Of a stretch of 64,000 nucleotides of DNA, positions 33,711 through 42,057 are shown in pieces. Source of the DNA: Paenibacillus sp. FSL R10-2734 (GTDB taxonomy: Bacteria > Bacillota > Bacilli > Paenibacillales > Paenibacillaceae); NCBI RefSeq assembly GCF_037963865.1, contig NZ_CP150170.1, forward strand, positions 6,386,001-6,450,000, in the 5' to 3' direction. The translations under genes and the position numbers were made by a program. The first letter of the stretch is position 1, and the number at the start of each line of letters is the position of its first letter. Under the pieces are notes generated by a model. That model was not told where the DNA came from. It was given only the letters and a program-made list of their open reading frames with translations, and did no database searches.

Positions 33711-34312
33711 TGGGCTTTATGTCCGTTCTAAGCTTTGCTCATAAATTAATCTCTGAGCGACTGACCCTAGGTGACCGAGCGATTGATGCTACTGTAGGTA
33801 CAGGTGCTGATACGCTCTTTCTAGCCAAAACTACTGGAGCTCGCGGGGAAGTCTACGGCTTCGACATCCAAGCTGCGGCGCTGAAGCTGGCTGAAGAGCG
33901 TCTGAGGCTTGCAAGGGAAGAAACTTCCTCGCTCTCTGCCGTCACCTTGCTGGAACGTAGTCACGCCGAAATGGCAGAAGCTGTCCCAGCAATCTGGCAT
34001 GGCACCGTCGGTGCGGTAATGTTCAATCTTGGCTACTTGCCTTCAGGCGATGCCGACAAGAATATCATTACTCAGCCGGACAGCTCTATTGCAGCCTTGG
34101 AGGCTTCCCTCCAGTTACTGCGTCCAGGGGGGATCATTACGGCTGTTCTTTATCCCGGCCATGCAGGCGGGGATAAAGAAGCCGCTACTGTTGAATCATG
34201 GGCAGCACAAGTATCCCCTCTAGTGGCGCAGAGCATTGTTTATCGCCAGCTGCAGCGCACGGATTCACCTTATGTAATTGCGCTCGAGAAGAAAAAAAAG
34301 AGTCCCCTTTAA
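33710..34312 (+). CDS. ytqB: Class I SAM methyltransferase, YtqB/MnmM type
   Basis: About 200 residues, Rossmann-type methyltransferase. Motifs: AIDATVGTGADTLFLAKTTG (SAM-binding), VYGFDIQAAAL (acidic ribose contact), and FNLGYLPSGDADKNIITQPDSS, the family's conserved segment. YtqB homologues (MnmM) have been described as the methyltransferase that completes mnm5s2U at the tRNA wobble position. The ATG at 33710 is used, with GGAGGAAGAGCT upstream; TAATG overlap couples it to ytqA. Confidence 0.9.
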   Translation: MGFMSVLSFAHKLISERLTLGDRAIDATVGTGADTLFLAKTTGARGEVYGFDIQAAALKLAEERLRLAREETSSLSAVTLLERSHAEMAEAVPAIWHGTVGAVMFNLGYLPSGDADKNIITQPDSSIAALEASLQLLRPGGIITAVLYPGHAGGDKEAATVESWAAQVSPLVAQSIVYRQLQRTDSPYVIALEKKKKSPL

Positions 34313-34353
34313 AACTGTAAGTAATCAAACCATCAAATATTGGGAAGGAAGAT

Positions 34354-35328
34354 ATGTTAATGACACAACCATATCCTTTGAAATTTCAACCGGAGTTTAA
34401 AGAACGTGTGTGGGGAGGCCGCGCGCTGGAGAAATTCGGCCTAGATCTGCCAGAGGGACATATTGGTGAAGGCTGGATGATCGCCGATCACCCAAATGGC
34501 ACATCTTCGGTGGTAAACGGAGAGTTAGCCGGTCAAGGCTTGGATCAAATTCGTGAACAGTTCGGCCATGAATGGTTCGGAAGCAAAGGGATTTCAGAGG
34601 CGGGCGGAAGATTCCCTCTACTAATCAAATTGCTGGATTGCAACGACAATCTTTCCATACAAGTCCACCCTACAGATGATTATGAGGGATTGCCAAAAGG
34701 TGAACTGGGCAAAACAGAGATGTGGTACGTGTTAGATGCTAAGCCAGGTGCCAAGATCATCTATGGTCTTAAAGATGGCGTGGATCGTGAAACATTACGC
34801 GAAGCACTGGAAAAAGGCACCGTTATGGATAGCCTTCAGGAAGTATCCGTCTCCGCAGGAGACTCGTTCTATATCCCAGCCGGAACCGTTCATGCGCTAT
34901 GCGCTGGTGTCGTTGTAGCAGAGATTCAGCAGAATTCCGACACTACATATCGCATTTATGACTATGACCGTCCAGGTCTGGACGGAAAGCCACGCGAGCT
35001 TCATATCGAAGATTCACTTAATGTTACGGCCTATGAAGGCGCCGGAGCTACTTCGATGAAGACAGATAACGCAGTCCCTGGAGAGTGGCTGCAACTTGCC
35101 GCTTCGCCATATTTCATCGTAGAAAAAGGAATCGTAAATGGTTCATGGGGCCTCACCACTACAGAAGACAGCTTCACTATTCTGGTAATCTGTGAAGGCA
35201 GCGGACATCTTACTTGGGATGGCGGATCCCAGCCTTATGCCGCAGGGGAATGCTATCTGATTCCTTCCAGCCTCGGCCGTTACGCTATCGAAGGTCATTC
35301 TACTGTGCTTCGCTCTTATTTACCATAA
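34354..35328 (+). CDS. manA: Mannose-6-phosphate isomerase, class I
   Basis: Zinc enzyme interconverting mannose 6-phosphate and fructose 6-phosphate. The 324-residue length matches the short Bacillus form. A cupin core shows IQVHPTDDY with zinc-ligand Gln and His, GKTEMWYVLDA with the ligand Glu, and PAGTVHALCAG with the ligand His. The C-terminal small cupin has VICEGSGHLTWDGG. Two ATG codons (34354, 34360) follow GGAAGGAAG. A gap of about 40 bp separates it from ytqB, so an operon is possible. Confidence 0.93.
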   Translation: MLMTQPYPLKFQPEFKERVWGGRALEKFGLDLPEGHIGEGWMIADHPNGTSSVVNGELAGQGLDQIREQFGHEWFGSKGISEAGGRFPLLIKLLDCNDNLSIQVHPTDDYEGLPKGELGKTEMWYVLDAKPGAKIIYGLKDGVDRETLREALEKGTVMDSLQEVSVSAGDSFYIPAGTVHALCAGVVVAEIQQNSDTTYRIYDYDRPGLDGKPRELHIEDSLNVTAYEGAGATSMKTDNAVPGEWLQLAASPYFIVEKGIVNGSWGLTTTEDSFTILVICEGSGHLTWDGGSQPYAAGECYLIPSSLGRYAIEGHSTVLRSYLP

Positions 35329-35355
35329 GTCGAGAACCTTTAGGAGGAATGGACC

Positions 35356-36306
35356 ATGAAGGAGAATAGCTTTACCCTAACGGATCCCATAGGTGTAACT
35401 ATCCATGTCTATGAATGGTTACCTGAGCCCGATGTTCCAGTTAGGGGAATCGTGCAAATTTCGCATGGCATGTGTGAAACAGCTGCTCGTTATGCTCGTT
35501 TTGCGGAAGCATTAACCGGAGTGGGTTATGCAGTATATGCCAATGACCATCGGGGACATGGTAAAACCGCTGGTCAGGTCAATCTGCTTGGAGACGTTGG
35601 TGAGAACGGATTTTATTGGATGCGGCGTAATCTCCTTCAAGTCGCTGCCACAGCGCTTTCTAGACATGAAGGAAAGCCCATCATTCTATTCGCTCATAGC
35701 ATGGGCTCCTTTCTGGCCCAAAAGCTGATGTGTGAAGAAGGAAACGAAATCTATGCAGGGTTTATCCTAAGCGGTACGAATGGTCCACGTGGGATGCTCC
35801 GCCTTGGTGAATCTCTTGCTAGTGCACAGCTTAAGTTAAAGGGCGATCATCACCGCAGTGTCCTGCTGAATAGCTTGGTATTCGGCAGTTACAACCGTGC
35901 CTTTTCTCCGGTAAGAACAGCCTATGACTGGCTGAGCAGTGATACCGCGGAAGTAGACAAGTTTATTTCCGATCCATTCTGCGGAGCTATTTGTACGACA
36001 CGCTTTTTCCGTGATTTCTTCCACCTTCTTAGGGAAATCCATTCTGAGGAGTCTTTGTCTACATTATGTAAAGACAAGCCTATTTATATTTTCGCTGGCG
36101 ATAAGGATCCCGTTGGAATGAATGGTCAGGGTATTCTCCGACTTGCGGAGTTGTATAAGAAACGAGGGATCTCGGACGTAGAGCATCGGCTCTACCCAGG
36201 AGGCAGACATGAAATGCTTAATGAGGTGGACCGGGATCAAGTTACAGCTGATGTACTCAGCTGGCTAGACCAGCATCTTCCTTCAGAGGTTACGACTACA
36301 AGTTAA
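35356..36306 (+). CDS. Alpha/beta hydrolase (monoacylglycerol lipase/lysophospholipase type)
   Basis: A 316-residue serine hydrolase of the Hydrolase_4 group. The oxyanion segment is QISHGMCETAARYARFA; the lid-adjacent YANDHRGHGKTAG is typical. The nucleophile Ser lies in LFAHSMGSFLAQ. The acid is likely Asp in AGDKDPVG, and the His is in YPGGRHEMLNEVD. No signal peptide is visible, so it is probably cytosolic. AGGAGG precedes the ATG. It follows manA by 27 bp. The natural substrate is unknown; a glycerolipid ester is likely by family. Confidence 0.88.
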   Translation: MKENSFTLTDPIGVTIHVYEWLPEPDVPVRGIVQISHGMCETAARYARFAEALTGVGYAVYANDHRGHGKTAGQVNLLGDVGENGFYWMRRNLLQVAATALSRHEGKPIILFAHSMGSFLAQKLMCEEGNEIYAGFILSGTNGPRGMLRLGESLASAQLKLKGDHHRSVLLNSLVFGSYNRAFSPVRTAYDWLSSDTAEVDKFISDPFCGAICTTRFFRDFFHLLREIHSEESLSTLCKDKPIYIFAGDKDPVGMNGQGILRLAELYKKRGISDVEHRLYPGGRHEMLNEVDRDQVTADVLSWLDQHLPSEVTTTS

Positions 36307-36316
36307 GAGAACAAAC

Positions 36317-36366
36317 AGGGGTGTCCCAACTAGCCATTTCACGGCTTTTGGGACACCCCTTATTTT
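36317..36366 (+). terminator. Terminator after the hydrolase gene
   Basis: Perfect 13-bp stem AGGGGTGTCCCAA with its complement (36317-36360), 18-nt loop, then TTATTTTT. It marks the left border of the repeat-filled intergenic region. Confidence 0.92.
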
Positions 36367-36405
36367 TGATTAGGATAAACATTGGCACTTGGTGTGGGAG
36401 CCCCA

Positions 36406-36518
36406 CGAACAGACCGTTGTTCCAATCGCTGTTGTCTCCAGATTTTATTTATTTCCCTTAGCGGTGAAAATCTGGAGACAACGGCGAACGCTCCGCTTTT
36501 CCACAATCAGTCTGTTCG
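36406..36518. repeat. Nested inverted-repeat element
   Basis: An outer 9-bp pair, CGAACAGAC (36406-36414) and GTCTGTTCG (36510-36518), encloses a perfect 16-bp inverted repeat, GTTGTCTCCAGATTTT (36431-36446) and its complement (36467-36482). No open frame of note is inside. It lies next to, but differs in sequence from, the tandem array that follows. No flanking target duplication was found by eye. Confidence 0.8.
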
Positions 36519-36639
36519 CTCCGCTTCTTTGAGCAGAAAGTTTCTACAATCAAAAAAACGTAGGAACGCAAACTTACCAGCTTCCGCAGCATTTTCGCAA
36601 ACGAAAGCATTACAACCGCTCGCGCCACATTAGGCATAC

Positions 36640-38055
36640 CTGATACACAGCACTTACGGTCTCAGAAGAAGCTATTTGCTCATTTTTAGCCTTTGGAGCT
36701 TGATTTCGGACTCCAGTGCAGCTATTCCTTCGAAAGAAGCTCATTTTCACTGGTTTTCGTGCTAATAGCGACTATGGAGTCCGTTAGATGAACAAATGTG
36801 GGGAAATCTCGCTTTTAAGGTCATCTGGGTCCGATAGCGCTAAGGCATCTGGATCCGTTAGGACTATGTCATCACCATTCTCCGGCGCTTACGGACCCAG
36901 ATGAAGCTATTTGCTCACTTTTAGGCTTTTTAGCTTGGTTTCGGACTCCAGTGCAGCTATTCCTTCGAAAGCAGCTCATTTTCACTGGTTTTTGTGCTAA
37001 TAGTGACTATGGAGTCCGTAAACATCGCAAATGTGGGGAAATCTCGCTTTTAAGGTCATCTGGGTCCGATAGCGCTAAGGCATCTGGATCCGTTAGGACT
37101 ATGTCATCACCATTCTCCAGCACTTTCGGACCCAGATGAAGCTATTTGCTCATTTTTAGCCTTTTCAGCTTGATTTCGGACTCCAGTACAGCTATTCCTT
37201 CGAAAGAAGCTCATTTTCACTGGTTTTCGTGCTAATAGCGACTATGGAGTCCGTTAGATGAACAAATGTGGGGAAATCTCGCTTTTAAGGTCATCTGGGT
37301 CCGATAGCGCTGAGTCATCACCATTCTCCACCACTTTCGGACCCAGATGATGCTATTCGCTCATTTTTAGCCTTTGGAGCTTGATTTCGGACTCCAGTGC
37401 AGCTATTCCTTCGAAAGAAGCTCATTTTCACTGGTTTTCGTGCTAATAGCGACTATGGAGTCCGTAAACATCGCAAATGTGGGGAAATCTCGCTTTTAAG
37501 GTCATTTGGGTCCGATAGCGCTAAGGCATCACCATGCTCCAACACTTGCGGACTCAGATGAAGCTATTCGCTCATTTTCAGGCTTTTTAGCTTGGTTTCG
37601 GACTCCAGTGCAGCTATTCCTTCGAAAGAGGTGCATATTTAGTGTTTTTCGCGCTAATAGCGACTATGGAGTCCGTTAGATGAACAAATGTGTTGAATTC
37701 TCGCATTTAAGGTCATCTGGATCCGATAGCGCTAAGGCATCTGGATCCGTTAGGACTATGTCATCACCATTCTCCACCACTTACGGACTCAGATGATGCT
37801 ATTCGCTCATTTTCAGGCTTTTTAGCTTGGTTTCGGACTCCAGTGCAGCTATTCCTTCGAAAGAGGTGCATATTTAGTGTTTTTCGCGCTAATAGCGACT
37901 ATGGAGTCCTTTAGATAACAAATGTGGGGAAATCTCGCTATTAAGGTCATCTGGATCCGATAGCGCTAAGGCATCTGGCCGATAACGCTAAGTTCTCTTA
38001 GTCCGATAGCATTAAGAGTATCACTATCCTCCAACACTTGCGAATTCAGACGACG
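36640..38055. repeat. Tandem array of six 211-235 bp units, each with two hairpins
   Basis: Hairpin A occurs six times, each exactly 77 bp long, starting at 36707, 36942, 37177, 37388, 37599 and 37834. It is CGGACTCCA, a 5x5 internal loop, GCTATT, a loop, AATAGC, then TGGAGTCCG. Hairpin B, CATCTGGGTCCG with its complement, lies between A copies at 36822-36903, 37057-37138, 37292-37349, 37503-37560 and 37714-37795. Unit spacing is 235, 235, 211, 211 and 235 bp; the short units lack 24 bp in the B loop. Some arm changes keep pairing as G-T wobbles (37005, 37506, 37555), while unit 5 has one A-C mismatch. The right end decays: the last A arm has lost its final G and the last B right arm is degraded. 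No gene or transposase is present, and terminators bound both sides. I do not recognise the family. Confidence 0.93.
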
Positions 38056-38069
38056 CTCGTGCATAAAGC

Positions 38070-38102
38070 AAAAAAATAGACCGCCCCAAAGGAACGGTCT
38101 AT
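38070..38102 (-). terminator. Terminator after the radical SAM gene
   Basis: Reverse-strand 8-bp stem ATAGACCG/CGGTCTAT with an 11-nt loop and seven T. It borders the repeat array on the right. Confidence 0.88.
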
Positions 38103-38123
38103 CCTCCAAACTCAATCACCCTA

Positions 38124-40037
38124 TCACAAAGGCAGCGTATAGTATTGAGCGCGTTGACTTTCGTTCTGCTGGTACATCACGATTAGCAGCGTGCGGCCTT
38201 CTCGAACGGAAGAAGGTTCAGCTACGGCTACAGCCGAACTTGTAGTTTGGACACACTCTTCTAAACCACTATCTGTGACTCCCTGTAATAGCGACTCTGT
38301 AGAGGATACAGTCCCGTCGTTAGCATTGTCAGCTTCAACTTCAGCTTCCTCTGAACCTCCATCTGCCCGCAGACCGCTGATTGATTCCAGCACCGCTTCT
38401 AGTGAGAACGGCAGCACTTCAAGTACCGTATACTTTTGCAGCTCTCTTTCACTGAGTCCGGCTTCTGCCAATTGGGCAGAGATTTGTCCCGGATTAGCAG
38501 CGATATCCTTCAAGTAACTCGACCAATCCGACTTATCCAGCACGAAATCCCACCAGATTTTGCGAGGCTTATACTTGTGTCCTAGGAAATAATCAAGCTT
38601 CATCAACCCAGTAATAATATCCATAGACGGTGTCCCACGATCTATCAAGAAAGACTGCAAACGCGTAAAGAGATCTTCCAGCTGATGCCCAATCTTTTGC
38701 CAGCCTCTCTCCTCCCAGTAGTCACCGAACTCCTGAAAGAAATCGAATGGTGAATCAAACACGTGACGGATCAAGTATTTGGCCGTATGATCCATCCGGT
38801 GGCTGTTCCAGTATTTCTCCAGCACATCCTCAAGCCGCTTCAAACGGATAATATCCGAGAAGGTCATCATATGACTGCTAAGAATTTCGTAAGGGGCATG
38901 TTCCATATACGTGTACTCGTATTTTGCCGCCTGTGCACGCAGACCCGTCCCGCGGAGCATTTTGAGGAATCCGAGCTGCAGCTCTTCCGGCTCCATGACG
39001 AATACATCATTAAACGTTTTGCGGAAGGTGGTGTAATCCTCCATTGGAAGCCCCGCGATCAAATCTAGATGCTGGTCAATATTGCGACTTTCCTTGATCT
39101 TCATTACTGTACGGGACAGCTTCTTGAAATTCTGGCGACGTTTAACGAGCTCATTCGTCTCATCATTCGTAGACTGTACACCAATCTCAAATCTAAAGAT
39201 ACCCGGAGGCGCATTCTTCGACAGGAAATCAAGAACCTCCGGCCGCATAATATCTGCTGTGATTTCGAACTGAAACACGCAGCCTTGATGATTATCAATC
39301 AGAAATTGAAACATTTCCATCGCATAGTTACGGTTAATGTTGAAGGTGCGGTCTAGGAATTTAATGATTTTTGCACCATTTTCAATTAAGTAGAGAAGAT
39401 CAGACTTCACGCGTTCAATATCATAATAACGCACGCCTACCTCAATACTGGATAAACAGAACTGACAGTTAAAAGGACAACCACGGCTCGTCTCAAAATA
39501 AACAATACGTTTACTCAAATCTGGAATATCCTCAGGAAAACGATGCGGTGTAGGCAGCGTATTTAGATCGCTTTTGGGACGAGGTGGATTAACAATGATC
39601 TCTTCGCCCTTGCGATAAGCGGCTCCATACACAAAGTGGAACTTGCGATCATCCCGTAGCTCCTGCAGCAGATGGTGAAAAGTCTCTTCTCCATCTCCGT
39701 TGACTATAAAATCAATACGAGCTTCTCTTTTCATCCAATGGAGCGGCTCATAAGAAACCTCCGGTCCTCCGAGAACAATCGTAACTTCAGGCATCACTTG
39801 CTTAAGGATACCCACTAGCTTGAGTGTCTCTTCGATATTCCAGATATAACAGGAGAAGCCAATCACATCGGGCTGCTTCTGAAACAAGTCGGACACGATA
39901 TTCATCACCGGATCTTTGATGGTGTACTCAGCCAAATGAATATCATTGAATTCATGCTCACTATATGCTTTTAGCAATCGGATCGCCAGTGAGGTATGGA
40001 TGTATTTGGCGTTTAATGTGGACAGGATGATTTTCAT
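38124..40037 (-). CDS. B12-binding-domain radical SAM protein with DUF4080-type C-terminus
   Basis: A 637-residue enzyme of unknown reaction. A cobalamin-binding-like Rossmann domain (about residues 1-140: STLNAKYIHTSLAIRLL, IGFSCYIWNIEETL, VLGGPEVSYEP) precedes a radical SAM barrel with the cluster motif SRGCPFNCQFCLSS (about 185-195) and FLDRTFNINRNYAMEMFQFL. The C-terminal domain (about 370-560) is the DUF4080 type. The last 80 residues include an acidic/Ser/Thr-rich stretch (about 555-605: EEAEVEADNANDGTVSSTE) before a final YTLPL, a low-complexity insertion. The cobalamin domain lacks an obvious DxHxxG motif, so true B12 binding is uncertain. recQ lies 15 bp upstream in the same direction and the two are probably co-transcribed. 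Confidence 0.85.
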   Translation of the reverse strand: MKIILSTLNAKYIHTSLAIRLLKAYSEHEFNDIHLAEYTIKDPVMNIVSDLFQKQPDVIGFSCYIWNIEETLKLVGILKQVMPEVTIVLGGPEVSYEPLHWMKREARIDFIVNGDGEETFHHLLQELRDDRKFHFVYGAAYRKGEEIIVNPPRPKSDLNTLPTPHRFPEDIPDLSKRIVYFETSRGCPFNCQFCLSSIEVGVRYYDIERVKSDLLYLIENGAKIIKFLDRTFNINRNYAMEMFQFLIDNHQGCVFQFEITADIMRPEVLDFLSKNAPPGIFRFEIGVQSTNDETNELVKRRQNFKKLSRTVMKIKESRNIDQHLDLIAGLPMEDYTTFRKTFNDVFVMEPEELQLGFLKMLRGTGLRAQAAKYEYTYMEHAPYEILSSHMMTFSDIIRLKRLEDVLEKYWNSHRMDHTAKYLIRHVFDSPFDFFQEFGDYWEERGWQKIGHQLEDLFTRLQSFLIDRGTPSMDIITGLMKLDYFLGHKYKPRKIWWDFVLDKSDWSSYLKDIAANPGQISAQLAEAGLSERELQKYTVLEVLPFSLEAVLESISGLRADGGSEEAEVEADNANDGTVSSTESLLQGVTDSGLEECVQTTSSAVAVAEPSSVREGRTLLIVMYQQNESQRAQYYTLPL

Positions 40038-40052
40038 GCTACACGACCTTTT

Positions 40053-41888
40053 CTACATTTCATTTTGAAAAAACTCCAGGAATGCCTTACCGTACTTCCT
40101 GTATTTCACTTCCCCTACGCCCTTCACTCTCAGCATTTCCGCTTCGGTCTGTGGACAAACCACACTCATCTCACGAAGCGTTGCATCATTAAAAATAATA
40201 TAAGACGGCACATGCTCTCGGCCCGCCAATTCTCGCCGGATTAGACGGAGCTGCTCGAAGACGGTCTCATTGACCGCCGAAGGTGACAGGTCATGCCCGC
40301 GACTACGAACTCGTGTACCGGATGCCGCACCTGCTCGTGATGGCCGCGCCACTCGCTGCATGACCTCACGCTGTCCGCGCAGCACCTCAGCAGCCAAAGG
40401 CTGGAGCCGTACTACGGGATATTGTCCTTCCGACAAAGCAAGATATCCTTCAGAGATAAGCACATTGATGCTCTCCGAGATCTCTTTCTCCGTCCGGCTG
40501 GACATCGCACCGTGAGTCGGCAGCTTATCAAAGCCATACTGCATCACCTTCTGATTGCGAGAACCTTTAAGCACAGAAGCCACCAACGCTACTCCATAAC
40601 GTTCCCGCATACGGTGGATGCAGGAGAATATTTTCTGTGCATCAACGGTCATATCTACAAGCTCTCGTTCATCTGTACACGAGCTGCAAATCCCACAGGG
40701 CTTGTCCCCATGTGCCTCGCCAAAATAATCCAGCTGAGCACTCCGCAAACAGCGGGTAGTATAGCAATAATCAATCATTTGCTGAAGCTTGCGATATTCG
40801 TTAGCTTTGCGGTCCGTATCTTGCGGATTCTGCTCGATCAGAAACTTCTGCGTCATAATATCCTGCGCACTAAAAAGCAGGATACATTCACTAGGCTCTC
40901 CGTCACGTCCAGCACGACCTGCTTCCTGAACATAAGCTTCCATGTTTTTTGGCATATTGTAATGAATTACGTAGCGGACATTGGATTTATCAATCCCCAT
41001 CCCAAAAGCATTCGTGGCCACCATGACCCGGATATCGTCATATAGGAAGCCTTCTTGACTATCTGCCCGCTCCTGATCATTCATACCCGCGTGATAGCGG
41101 CCTGCTGCTATTCCAGAAGCTTGCAGTCTCTGATATAGATCATCCACTTCTTTGCGGGTAGCCGCATATACAATTCCCGGCTGGTGAGAATGCGTCGCTG
41201 TGTAGTCCATGACGAACTCCCGCTTGTTCTCTCCACGTAGCACGGACATTGCTAGATTATCTCTTCCGAGTCCAGTCATGAAAATACCTGGCTCGCGCAA
41301 ACGCAGCAGCCGAACCATATCCTCCATAACCTCTGGCGTTGCCGTCGCCGTAAATGCAGCCAAAATAGGCCGCTCTGGCAGCTCGTTCACAAATGGTGAT
41401 ACCGACAGATAGCTTGTGCGGAAATCATGCCCCCACTGAGATACACAGTGTGCCTCATCCACAGCCACGCAGGAAATGGACAATTCAGCCATCTCCAGTC
41501 GGAACCAGTCAAGCTCTAGCCTTTCGGGCGCAACATATAGCAGCTTCAAATCGCCCCGGCGGGCAGCCCGAATCCGCTCATTCACTTCTTTTCCGCTCAA
41601 TGTGCTATTAATAAAGGCTGCCGGAATACCTGCCGTGGTTAACGCGTCCACTTGGTCTTTCATCAGTGAGATCAACGGTGAGATCACCAGTGTCAGCCCG
41701 GGTAGCAGCAGTGCAGGAACCTGGTAGCAGATCGATTTCCCGCCCCCTGTAGGTAAAATCCCCAGCGTATCGCGACCCTCCAGCAAGTTCTGAACAATCT
41801 TTTTCTGGCCATCCCGAAAGTCTGGATAACCGTAATATTTTTGCAGTTCAGCCTGCGCCTGTTCAATAGTAGGTGCTTGCATCTTCAT
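40053..41888 (-). CDS. recQ: ATP-dependent DNA helicase RecQ
   Basis: A 3'-5' DNA helicase for recombination and fork repair. The 611-residue protein has all RecQ parts: helicase domain with FRDGQKKIV, Walker A LPTGGGKS and DEAHC; second RecA domain with ATNAFGMGIDKSNVRYVIH; zinc-binding RQC segment with Cys in YCYTTRCLRS and CGICSSC; winged helix; and a C-terminal HRDC domain (about 530-605) ending in GVGEVKYRKYGKAFLEF. An Arg/Ala/Ser-rich linker (RPSRAGAASGTRVRSRG) separates the last two. AAGGAG allows starts at 41897 or 41888; the latter has better spacing. Confidence 0.95.
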   Translation of the reverse strand: MKMQAPTIEQAQAELQKYYGYPDFRDGQKKIVQNLLEGRDTLGILPTGGGKSICYQVPALLLPGLTLVISPLISLMKDQVDALTTAGIPAAFINSTLSGKEVNERIRAARRGDLKLLYVAPERLELDWFRLEMAELSISCVAVDEAHCVSQWGHDFRTSYLSVSPFVNELPERPILAAFTATATPEVMEDMVRLLRLREPGIFMTGLGRDNLAMSVLRGENKREFVMDYTATHSHQPGIVYAATRKEVDDLYQRLQASGIAAGRYHAGMNDQERADSQEGFLYDDIRVMVATNAFGMGIDKSNVRYVIHYNMPKNMEAYVQEAGRAGRDGEPSECILLFSAQDIMTQKFLIEQNPQDTDRKANEYRKLQQMIDYCYTTRCLRSAQLDYFGEAHGDKPCGICSSCTDERELVDMTVDAQKIFSCIHRMRERYGVALVASVLKGSRNQKVMQYGFDKLPTHGAMSSRTEKEISESINVLISEGYLALSEGQYPVVRLQPLAAEVLRGQREVMQRVARPSRAGAASGTRVRSRGHDLSPSAVNETVFEQLRLIRRELAGREHVPSYIIFNDATLREMSVVCPQTEAEMLRVKGVGEVKYRKYGKAFLEFFQNEM

Positions 41889-42032
41889 ATCTCTCATAAC
41901 TCCTTAGGCGTTTCTATCTTTAGTTTAGCGGTCAATGGTGTAATGAGCAACACTCTTGAAGTCGTCCTTCCATTTCTTGTTTTGGAAAATTTACATAAAA
42001 GGACTTCTTTTGAGCCAAGCTTTAAAAATCGC

Positions 42033-42039
42033 CATTCTA
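42033..42039 (+). promoter_or_regulatory. Possible forespore (sigma-G/F-like) -10 before the germinant receptor operon
   Basis: CATTCTA at 42033-42039 matches the known CATnnTA -10 of forespore sigma factors and lies 18 bp before the start codon's ribosome site region. A -35 candidate, TGAGCC, sits 16 bases upstream and is a poor match. The gene's role in spores is the main support. Confidence 0.3.
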
Positions 42040-42057
42040 TAGGAAAGAGGAACAACC

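Noticed and set aside
36951..37139. Short open frames inside the repeat array
   Set aside because: They follow the repeat units, lack good ribosome sites and stop or change between units; the array is treated as noncoding.
36640..38055. CRISPR array
   Set aside because: The repeat unit is over 200 bp, the whole unit is repeated with no unique spacers, and no cas genes lie in the window.
36361..38123. Insertion sequence remnant
   Set aside because: No transposase-like frame and no terminal inverted repeats at the borders of the region; only internal hairpins were found.
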